A DNA stretch of 64,000 nucleotides, taken from positions 54,349-118,348 of the forward strand of contig JAHWKU010000002.1 of assembly GCA_019347715.1 (NCBI GenBank), read 5' to 3'. The first letter of the stretch is position 1, and each line of letters begins with the position of its first letter. The stretch is from Actinomycetota bacterium (GTDB lineage: Bacteria > Actinomycetota > CADDZG01 > JAHWKV01). The translations under genes and the position numbers were made by a program. Positions 53,701-60,733 of this stretch are shown piece after piece. The notes below the pieces were generated by a model. It ran no database searches, was not told where the DNA came from, and saw only the letters and a list, made by a program, of their open reading frames with translations.

Positions 53701-56700
53701 CGGGGGGATGGGTCCTCGACGGTCACACCCAGGTATTGGAGTCGCTGATCGGTCTCGGTTTCGACTGGACTAAGGTGCTCGAGGGCCTTCAGCTGATCGT
53801 CGCGTTCATCGACGAGTCCCTCGAGAGCTCTTCGTTCGGACAGGATGTTCCCGTAGTCGGTGATGCCCTCGACGCGGGCGCCGACGTAGCAGGGAAGCTA
53901 AATGCGGTCCTGGCAGATCTGAACGATTTGGCCGGTGACCTCGAGGAAGCAGGTAAGCCATCTATTGTCATGGACGTAATGAAGCAGCAGCTCTTCGACG
54001 CTCTTGCGCTGGATGGGGGCGGCTCACTTTTGAGGGATCGGGCCGATGATGCTGATGCCGACGTTACCAAGGAGGACATTCGTATTACCCTCATGTGCAA
54101 CGACGGCATCGGGATATTTGGCGGGGACTTCGCCAATGGCGAAACAACCTGCGATGACAGTTTCCACGATGCCATTGACCTCTCTGATGTGAGAGTAGGA
54201 CTCTCCATCGGCCAGGACGCAGTGGCTGGAACCCCGGTCGACTTCGACATCGGACTCCCGGGCCTTCGCATCGAGATGAACGACGTGGAGGGTGATACGT
54301 CTGATGACCTAGTTGGCAGCATCGACTGGGAGATCGATCTTGCCTTCGGAATCTCTCTGGACGACGGTTTTTACATTCGCACCGACAACCCGCACAATCT
54401 GTCCGGCGGTCCTGTGGACGACGACGAAGCCACCCTGTCGTCCACTTTGGAGCTGCCCAATAACCTGTCCGGGGACATCGTTTTCCTTCCATTCACACTG
54501 ACCGACAGCACAAACTCGCCCCTTCCGCCGGATCTTTCGCTGACGTTTGGCTTGGACCTCCTCGGTGGGGGGCCGGACAACCGTATTCCGTTCACCGACC
54601 TATCGGGCTCGCTCGAGCCAAACAACCCAACGGTCGTTACCCCGACCCTTGGTGGAAACGTGAACCTGAGTTTCCACTTCGAGACGGGACCATTCGGGAC
54701 CGAGGACGAGTCGGTGCCGAAGTTCGTCGCAGACTTTCTTCTCGACTGGGACTTCACCAGCGGCAACGTTCTTGCAGGCGATTCTGGAGACCTGACGATC
54801 GAATTCAACAATGTTGGAATCGATCTTGGATCGCTCCTCGGAGACTTCCTCGGACCAATATTGGGAGAAGCCAATCGGTTGGTAAAGCCGCTCAAGCCGG
54901 TGGTGGACATTGTCACGGCACCCATACCGGGGTTGACAGATGCAGCCTCGCTGCTCGGATGTCCTCTCGAGCTTCCCTTCCCGCCGATCGTCGTAGGAAA
55001 AGACCTGTGCAAGTTCTCATTACTCGATGCCTACGAGCTACAAGATGGAAGTGAACTGACTTTGATTCGCCAGCTCATCGCGGTCATCAACTTCATCACC
55101 GCCGTGAACACTGCTGGGGGCCAGCCGATCATGGAGCTGGGGGACTTCGACATCCTTCCTGGGGTTGCGCGAGGTGGGGCCCTCTCGGGCAACGAAGCGG
55201 GCGGCCTGATCGACTCGTCGAGCTACAACCCTGGCGATATTCCAAATCCGCTGTCCGAAGATGACTCCAGCGGCAACGGTCTCAGCCAGACGATGAAGGA
55301 TGTTCTCGCCGACGCCAAGAAGGTTGGCACCGAGAAAGGCGGATTCTCATTCCCAGCATTCGACAATCCATCTAATCTGTTCAAGCTTCTCGTCGGACAG
55401 GACGTAACGCTGGTCCACTGGGACGCCGGCCCTCTCGAGGCTTCGGTGACGATTCCTCTGGAGATAGGGCCCCCGATCGGCCCGCTCCCGGTATCGCTGG
55501 GAATCACGATTCAGTTCGGCGTACGGGGCCACTTCGCCGTCGGGTACGACACCAGAGGAATCAGGCTCGCGGTGAAAGCACTGAGTAATGAAGACAGCGG
55601 AGACGATGGTGTTTTCGAACTCGTCGGAACTCTGTTCGCAGGGATTGGAATCGACGATCGTTTGAGAGTGAATGGTGAGCCGACTGGTGAGGACATTCCT
55701 GAGATAACGCTCTTCGGAAGTGTGACGGCGAAGGCTGCGCTCGATATATTCATCGCAGAAGCAGGAGTGCGCGGAGGCGTAAAGGCCACCCTGGACGCCA
55801 ACCTGCACGACGGGGGATTTGGTCCCGCATTTCACGAGCCGGACAGCGACCAGTTCGCTCACTTCGCTCACAACCTGGATGGCGTCCTGCGTATCGAGGA
55901 GATCGCATCATTCCTCGGCAACCCGATCTGTTTGTTCGACTACACGGGGGTGATCACTGCCTTCCTGGAGGCATACATCGACTACACCCTCGACGAGGAG
56001 ACCTTCACGATCGTCGGGCCTGTTGAGATCTACAACTTCAGCGATCTGTTCAGACAGGCTTGTGAGCAGAAGCCGGTGCTTTCCCATGTCGACTCGGACA
56101 CGGGAGACCTGGTCATCCACATCGGGGCCTTTGCTAACCTGCGTGACTATCAGGAGGGCGTGACTGCCGAGAAGATCACGGTTCGCCAGCTGAATGAGGC
56201 AGGCACCAAGTTCTCGATCGCCGGTTTTGGCTTCGAAGAGGAGAAATCCGGCGTGACCGGCAAGGTGTTTGCCGACGGCGGCAGTGACAACGACACCGTT
56301 CTTCTCGAGGCCGGAACCATCAACACCCTTGGCGAAAACGATGCCATCGACACGCAGGTGATCCCGTTCACCAAGGCTGCGATCCTTTGTGGAGGTGCAG
56401 GGGTGGATGTCCTGCAGGGTGGAGCTGGAGCGGACAAGATCGTTGGAGACGGCGGCCACGTCGACCCGTCGGGCAGTGCGGAGTACGACTGCTCGACCGG
56501 CGAAGCCGGCACCGATGGCGGCGACACGATTGACGCCAGGGAGGGGGCCGACAACATCTGGGGTCTCGGCGGTGGCGACAACATCCGCGGTGGCCTCGGC
56601 GGTGACTCGTTCGCCAACGGCGGAGGAATCCGAGGCGGCACCGGCAACGACACCATCCATGGTGGACCCGGAGACGGGGATGTCGCAGACACGATCATTG

Positions 56701-59700
56701 CCGGTCCGCTCTCACTGGCCGAGGGTCAAACCGACGCCGACACCGTATTTGCCGGCAAGGGCGACGACTACGTAGACGGTGGCGCCGACAACGACATCAT
56801 CGAGGGGGACGCCGGAGGAGACACGCTTCTTGGTTGGACCGGTAACGACACCATCCACGGGCGCCTTGGAGATGATCAGATCTTTGGGGAAGGCGACCAC
56901 GACACCCTCCACGGAGATGAGGATAACGATGTGATCTCTGGTGGATCTGGAGACGATGACGTCTTCGGAAGCGCCGGGGATGACACGCTGAACGGTGGCA
57001 ACGACAACGACGATCTGTTCGGAGGAACGGACAACACCGGGGTATCGGGGGACACCACCGGCGACACCCTCAATGGTGGGAAGGGCCGTGACTACCTGCT
57101 TGGAGACGAAGGAACCATAGTCCGGCCCACCGGCCAGGCCAACGGCACGATGCTGTGCACCGGATCATTTGCCGGCAACGACGCCATGAACGGAAATGAT
57201 GGCGACGACGTGATGAACGGGTGTGCAGGCGTCGACACAATGCACGGGAACGATGGCTCAGACGACATGCACGGGGGCCTCGGCGACGACCAGATGCATG
57301 GAGATGAGGGGCCGGACATGATGTTCGGGGACCAGGGAATCGACACCATGAACGGCAATGCCGGTAACGACAACCCCATGCGGGGTGGAGACGACGGCGA
57401 CATCATGCACGGAAACGCCGGCGAGGACACGATGTTTGGTGACTCTGGCGCCGACACCATGTTCGGTGACGAAAACAATGACCTCATGCGCGGCAACCAT
57501 GACGCAGACTGCATGGAGGGCAATGCTGGAGTAGACACGATGCACGGGGATGCCGGCGCCGACGAGATGATCGGGGGGACGTCGGTGGCCGGTGCCTCGG
57601 ATGAAGGAGACTTCATGTTCGGTGGCATCGGCAACGATGAGATGACGGGGGACAATGCCGAGGCCTGCAGCCCCATCGTGCTCTACGACATCGCCTTCCT
57701 CGGCGAGCCCGCGCCGCCTGCTTCGGTAAGCGGTCAGGATTCTATCGATGGAGGGCCCAACGACGATGTCATCTACGGGCAGGGAGACAACGACTCCCTT
57801 TCCGGTGGCACGGGTGCCGACTACGTCGAGGGAAATTCAGGAACCGACACGATCAATGGAAACGACGGCGAGGATGACCTCATCGGGGGAAGCGGAAAGG
57901 ACGAAGGCGGCCCCGACGGAGCCGAACGCGAGCTGCGTACCGTCCTAGACACCAACGACATAATCGACGGTGGCGGATCGGTCGATTTCATCCTCGGGGA
58001 CAACGGCCGGATCGACAGACCGGGCGAAACGTACTTGCCAAACAGCTCCCAGGTTAGAAGCGTTGAGCTATACAACGTCGAACTTCTTGGGGGCCCCGCG
58101 GTCGACGAACAGCTCAACGGCCCCGACGCGGTCAACGGAGGCACCGGTGACGACACGATCTTCGGTCAGGGTGATAACGACGATCTGCGTGGAGGAGACG
58201 GCGAGGACGACCTTGAAGGAAACGCCGGCGCCGATACATTGCGAGGAGATGCCGGGCAGGACAACATCGTCGGGGGCGGTTCTGCCAACGACGGCATCAT
58301 CGACGACGACCGAGTTGGAAATGGTCTCCTCGATGAAGGCGAGACTGCCATGTACGGGGAGAGCGATAACACTCCGGGTACCCCTGAGGGAAGCGGGGCC
58401 GATGTGATGGCCGGAGACAATGCAAGGATCCTGAGGACCATCGATCCCGACAACGGCCTGTGGCAGATCAATTCCTTCAACGGCAACTACGTACGAACCC
58501 TGCAGCTGTTCGACATCGAGATCGAAGGCCAGCCTGCGGTGGATGCTGCCGTGCATGGACCGGATGTGATGTGGGGCAACTCCAACGACGACATCATGCG
58601 CGGCCAGGGTGACAAGGACGAGATGCACGGAGGTGCCGGAGACGACTTCATGTTCGGCAATCACGACTCGGACACGATGTTCGGGGACGGTGAAGACGAC
58701 GACATGCTCGGCGGAAGCCCCGTGGAGGCCCATCTCGACGCAGGCGACTTCATGTACGGCGACACCAACGCCGACGGTTCCAGTCTTCCTCCAGGAGTCA
58801 CGACGGATGGTGATGACGTGATGCTGGGTGATAACGGAATAATCGACCGGCCTCTCACCGGCGGTATGTGGACGCCGATCGTTTACCACAATGGAGCGTC
58901 CACCCGGATCACCAGGAACGTGACCATGCTGAATACGGGTCCCGGCGTGACGAGCGGCAGCGACTTCATGCGTGGAAACGGTGCCGACGACGACATGTAT
59001 GGGCAATTCGATGATGGCGAAGCCAGCACGCTGACGGATATCGGATGTGGTACGGGAACTCTGGCGCAGGTAAAGGGCGACCTCATGTGTGGCGACGCTG
59101 GCGAAGACGCGATGCTGGGTGACCAGGGAACGGTCGAGAACCGCTCGGAGGACGGGGGCCCGCGTCAGCGACACATCGAGCCGAAGGAGCCCTTCATCGA
59201 AGACGACATCTTCGTGGCAGGGACGCTTACTCGGATCACCACCCTGACGCAGATCGCGACAGGTGGAGACGACGTGATGCTAGGCGGATCGGAGGGCGAC
59301 TCCATGCACGGTGGCTTTGGGTCGGATCTCATGAATGGAAACAGTGGCGAGGACCGGCTGTTCGGCGGAGACGGTGTGGACGCCCTCTGGGGAGGTCAAA
59401 ACCACGACCACGTATACGGCGGTTACGGAAACGACTTCCTAGATGTCAACCCCCGCCCGACTTCCACTCCGACCAAGCCCAATAAGCCGCCTACACCTGC
59501 AGATCCGCCCAGTTGGTTCATAGTCGCCCCTGTTGGGGACAACTACCAGGGGATCGACTACCTGTACGGAGGTTTCGATCAGGACGCTCTTCAGGCGGAC
59601 GAGGGAGTAAATGGACCTCATCCCGGCGACCGTCTGCTGGACTGGGTTGGCGCATACAACATCTACTACGTGTGCCCGGCCGTGTACGGGGACTACATCA

Positions 59701-59888
59701 CCACCCGTGATCTCAGTCCAGGAATACTCCAGTATCTACAGGATCAGGCACTGGGCGACGGAGCCCTAGATCCTGCGACGCCCGGCAGTTCGGGATTCCG
59801 GGAGCTTGCACTTGTCTATCCGAAGGACGCTGGTGTCAATAACAAGCCAGCTCACCCGGAGACTCCAGGCCACTTCGTCTGCACCTAA
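50718..59888 (+). CDS. giant secreted RTX-repeat protein (3056 residues)
   Basis: The ATG at 50718 has GGGGGAG at 50705-50711. A Sec signal peptide (AKRLRRLAIGMGLSLAAFFGLFSF, cleavage after ~Ala38 in ASHA) opens it. Residues ~40-1880 are Asp/Leu/Gly-rich, with alternating beta strands and no recognised catalytic motif. Residues ~1890-2910 are a hemolysin-type calcium-binding beta-roll of GGxGxDxUxG units. From ~2150 on, the hydrophobic U position is often methionine (DTMHGNDG, DDMHGGLG, DTMFGD). No LPxTG-like signal or membrane anchor is seen at the end. It is probably exported by Sec and folded by calcium outside the cell. RTX proteins are usually T1SS substrates with C-terminal signals; no T1SS genes are here. 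Function unknown: adhesin, sheath or surface layer are options. Confidence 0.9.
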   Translation: MAGTLRILPAKRLRRLAIGMGLSLAAFFGLFSFIASHAADDPNATKIAQGIQSFAGVLDGLNSLEELADPVAFTGLLPTGEDGLRFASVFADSLESKIAAKLAGSGFDSIASLDAFLDDPDENGNAANDGNYGGVLVNVEGSVTEVSSSVFDVTLTLNLDRQGTTPLSLSLPSINASGGSLTTDTDVLGTLGFRLDASLPEGHDFFVLAATPPSLTVGLDADADFTATPYSVNLGLTQLGVTGAADIGTEFIASLVDPTPDDRITRDDWESTAALDLFEVSFGTSHANLDLSLASDIPGTPTGTVTLADSDLSPLGSGIATPTVDLGDLANFNHMTPQDFLAGLANVAGALDAIQQTGPGDINLPLMKEALSEVLVLNQRLRNFFTSNGLSPAGNPLSLGPPEGVTTEAYAATISNFDTIQEISTALRAEEALGVSLASLGIAYNATEDKLTFNIVKNEALSPAPLAVDLANQLERVGVTGVEDASSSVTVTPTITLNFGVGVDLGPPTIPTDTVLDLFSLETGGDPELQVDLPISGNLDLAGEIGFLGIDIADSNASGSIPLLAKRAGDSSPMLSVNVDGGSDNSLSLAELFVLVSSPPSFSSGDGSITPAINASIPTSTLTAKANVQGGTTTIAEGTLTFGWADILIDDPEVTADPDFKDELLDFDFDHSDPLALFNQILNSVEAFAAALDNLASSAQIMSTDLPFSGQSFDDLGNKFQQISQAIDELIGDPPQTVQVLESRIEDILGNALQIPLAQRQDILGISIQHSSPTSILFDLSYGICSAAGPDCLKVTGPLSVPFNFGLGESSGGIVGLDGTGEVDVGYAAKASVDFGVQLPEVTAGTIFGSTPTVVGSPSAFVIDTSYASLSANVTAGGVVSATVGPVNLQVGNNDVDPANPLEGKLAAGITLDNDFGPAGPTRIAVPSTDFDTYIGNGTAGNGITPSNIHPATGVTCTFDPPDTTAYDACAELPVYNGTDLLGTIVFKAPDLTNPGGWVLDGHTQVLESLIGLGFDWTKVLEGLQLIVAFIDESLESSSFGQDVPVVGDALDAGADVAGKLNAVLADLNDLAGDLEEAGKPSIVMDVMKQQLFDALALDGGGSLLRDRADDADADVTKEDIRITLMCNDGIGIFGGDFANGETTCDDSFHDAIDLSDVRVGLSIGQDAVAGTPVDFDIGLPGLRIEMNDVEGDTSDDLVGSIDWEIDLAFGISLDDGFYIRTDNPHNLSGGPVDDDEATLSSTLELPNNLSGDIVFLPFTLTDSTNSPLPPDLSLTFGLDLLGGGPDNRIPFTDLSGSLEPNNPTVVTPTLGGNVNLSFHFETGPFGTEDESVPKFVADFLLDWDFTSGNVLAGDSGDLTIEFNNVGIDLGSLLGDFLGPILGEANRLVKPLKPVVDIVTAPIPGLTDAASLLGCPLELPFPPIVVGKDLCKFSLLDAYELQDGSELTLIRQLIAVINFITAVNTAGGQPIMELGDFDILPGVARGGALSGNEAGGLIDSSSYNPGDIPNPLSEDDSSGNGLSQTMKDVLADAKKVGTEKGGFSFPAFDNPSNLFKLLVGQDVTLVHWDAGPLEASVTIPLEIGPPIGPLPVSLGITIQFGVRGHFAVGYDTRGIRLAVKALSNEDSGDDGVFELVGTLFAGIGIDDRLRVNGEPTGEDIPEITLFGSVTAKAALDIFIAEAGVRGGVKATLDANLHDGGFGPAFHEPDSDQFAHFAHNLDGVLRIEEIASFLGNPICLFDYTGVITAFLEAYIDYTLDEETFTIVGPVEIYNFSDLFRQACEQKPVLSHVDSDTGDLVIHIGAFANLRDYQEGVTAEKITVRQLNEAGTKFSIAGFGFEEEKSGVTGKVFADGGSDNDTVLLEAGTINTLGENDAIDTQVIPFTKAAILCGGAGVDVLQGGAGADKIVGDGGHVDPSGSAEYDCSTGEAGTDGGDTIDAREGADNIWGLGGGDNIRGGLGGDSFANGGGIRGGTGNDTIHGGPGDGDVADTIIAGPLSLAEGQTDADTVFAGKGDDYVDGGADNDIIEGDAGGDTLLGWTGNDTIHGRLGDDQIFGEGDHDTLHGDEDNDVISGGSGDDDVFGSAGDDTLNGGNDNDDLFGGTDNTGVSGDTTGDTLNGGKGRDYLLGDEGTIVRPTGQANGTMLCTGSFAGNDAMNGNDGDDVMNGCAGVDTMHGNDGSDDMHGGLGDDQMHGDEGPDMMFGDQGIDTMNGNAGNDNPMRGGDDGDIMHGNAGEDTMFGDSGADTMFGDENNDLMRGNHDADCMEGNAGVDTMHGDAGADEMIGGTSVAGASDEGDFMFGGIGNDEMTGDNAEACSPIVLYDIAFLGEPAPPASVSGQDSIDGGPNDDVIYGQGDNDSLSGGTGADYVEGNSGTDTINGNDGEDDLIGGSGKDEGGPDGAERELRTVLDTNDIIDGGGSVDFILGDNGRIDRPGETYLPNSSQVRSVELYNVELLGGPAVDEQLNGPDAVNGGTGDDTIFGQGDNDDLRGGDGEDDLEGNAGADTLRGDAGQDNIVGGGSANDGIIDDDRVGNGLLDEGETAMYGESDNTPGTPEGSGADVMAGDNARILRTIDPDNGLWQINSFNGNYVRTLQLFDIEIEGQPAVDAAVHGPDVMWGNSNDDIMRGQGDKDEMHGGAGDDFMFGNHDSDTMFGDGEDDDMLGGSPVEAHLDAGDFMYGDTNADGSSLPPGVTTDGDDVMLGDNGIIDRPLTGGMWTPIVYHNGASTRITRNVTMLNTGPGVTSGSDFMRGNGADDDMYGQFDDGEASTLTDIGCGTGTLAQVKGDLMCGDAGEDAMLGDQGTVENRSEDGGPRQRHIEPKEPFIEDDIFVAGTLTRITTLTQIATGGDDVMLGGSEGDSMHGGFGSDLMNGNSGEDRLFGGDGVDALWGGQNHDHVYGGYGNDFLDVNPRPTSTPTKPNKPPTPADPPSWFIVAPVGDNYQGIDYLYGGFDQDALQADEGVNGPHPGDRLLDWVGAYNIYYVCPAVYGDYITTRDLSPGILQYLQDQALGDGALDPATPGSSGFRELALVYPKDAGVNNKPAHPETPGHFVCT
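56387..59450 (+). repeat. RTX nonapeptide repeat block with a ~380-440-nt higher-order unit
   Basis: More than fifty GGxGxD-type nonapeptides. Within the block a longer unit repeats: GDNGxIxRP, then V-x-L-x-N/D-V/I-E, GxPAVD, GPD, GQGDxD and GNxGxDT. Copies of the V-L-Y/F-D-I step are at about 57670, 58049, 58489 and 58911. The units alternate 'roll' and 'loop' parts, so the array is hierarchical. It is coding DNA, not CRISPR. Confidence 0.85.
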
Positions 59889-59914
59889 ATAGACTGTTTG
59901 GGTGCAGATGAACG

Positions 59915-59935
59915 GCCGGGGGCTCCGGCCCCGGC
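59915..59935. terminator. GC-rich hairpin after the RTX gene
   Basis: GCCGGGG and CCCCGGC form a 7-bp stem with a 7-nt loop, 27 nt after the RTX stop. There is no T-run, and the next gene follows closely, so it could be an attenuating hairpin rather than a full stop. Confidence 0.45.
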
Positions 59936-59944
59936 ATCCCTAGG

Positions 59945-60460
59945 GTGCTTAGAGCTTTAAGGGGTCAGCGTAAAGCGGCCTCGATACTCGCTGGGCTCAT
60001 TGTGGTGGCGCTGCTCTTCGGCGTTGGTGTGGTCATCTTTTCCGGGTTGGGGAGTGAGGGACGCTCACCTGGATTAGACGGAGACTTCTCCAGGGCATCG
60101 GATTCGTACCGTGATGCTCTGGAGCGGTTCACGATCGAAGTACGGGAGTTGGGAGAGGACGCGGAACTGAGCGAAGCACTTCGGGTATACGGCAACATGC
60201 GTAGCTCCCTGATAGCGACCAGGAGCGCCTACCAGGAACTCGACACACCGGCGGAGATGCAGACAGCCAAGCGCGCCCTGATTACCTCACTGGATGAGCA
60301 GCTAGCTGCGCTGGAGCGGGCGATGGAAGCATCACGTCGGGGAGACGCACCTGGTTCCAACCTGGCGCGAGAACAGTTCTTGGGCGCAGCTCTCGTATAT
60401 CAGCGAGCCAGGCTTCAGATGGAAAGTCTCATCGAACAGTGCGGAGAGCGCTGCAGATAA
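59945..60460 (+). CDS. small membrane-anchored helical protein
   Basis: A 171-residue protein: basic start (LRALRGQRK), one membrane span (~15-33, ILAGLIVVALLFGVGVVIF), then a nearly all-helical outer part with heptad-like Leu/Ala spacing, ending in a CGERC pair. GTG 59945 is the start, without a clear ribosome site. It follows the RTX gene by 56 nt on the same strand, so it may help to assemble or anchor that protein. No family is recognised. Confidence 0.65.
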   Translation: MLRALRGQRKAASILAGLIVVALLFGVGVVIFSGLGSEGRSPGLDGDFSRASDSYRDALERFTIEVRELGEDAELSEALRVYGNMRSSLIATRSAYQELDTPAEMQTAKRALITSLDEQLAALERAMEASRRGDAPGSNLAREQFLGAALVYQRARLQMESLIEQCGERCR

Positions 60461-60464
60461 GAGG

Positions 60465-60659
60465 TCAGGCCTCGAGCGCGGATTCCTCGAACAAAAGATT
60501 GCTGAGTTTGGCCTCGGCAATCTTGAGGCATGGCTCAACAGACTCCGCTTCGATCCCGAGCTGCTCAGCGATCTCGGGAGCTCCTAGGCCCTGCCTTTTT
60601 AGGGTGAGGGCCTTTGCATAGGGCTCCGGTAGCTGGTCGATGGCACTCTGCAGATCCAT
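60465..60659 (-). CDS. free-standing sigma region 4-like HTH protein
   Basis: A 64-residue protein with LPEPYAKALTLKRQGLGAPEIAEQLGIEAESVEPCLKIAEAKL, which matches the -35-binding region 4 of sigma70 factors in its pattern LPxxYxxxLxLxxxxGLxxxEIAexLGI. There is no region 2, so it cannot be a sigma factor alone. It could bind -35 DNA with a partner or act as an anti-sigma-like or phage-type co-regulator. It converges on the membrane protein gene and lies downstream of the MalT-like gene. Confidence 0.7.
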   Translation of the reverse strand: MDLQSAIDQLPEPYAKALTLKRQGLGAPEIAEQLGIEAESVEPCLKIAEAKLSNLLFEESALEA

Positions 60660-60733
60660 ACCAAGACACTAAATTTTGGCCGAGTGCCGCGCACGAGTAG
60701 CCGCCTGCTCATTTCTTGGCACGGCCTCGCCGG

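Noticed and set aside
58068..59174. Minus-strand open frame of 368 codons inside the RTX block
   Set aside because: A by-product of the repetitive codon pattern of the RTX repeats; antisense to a well-supported gene.
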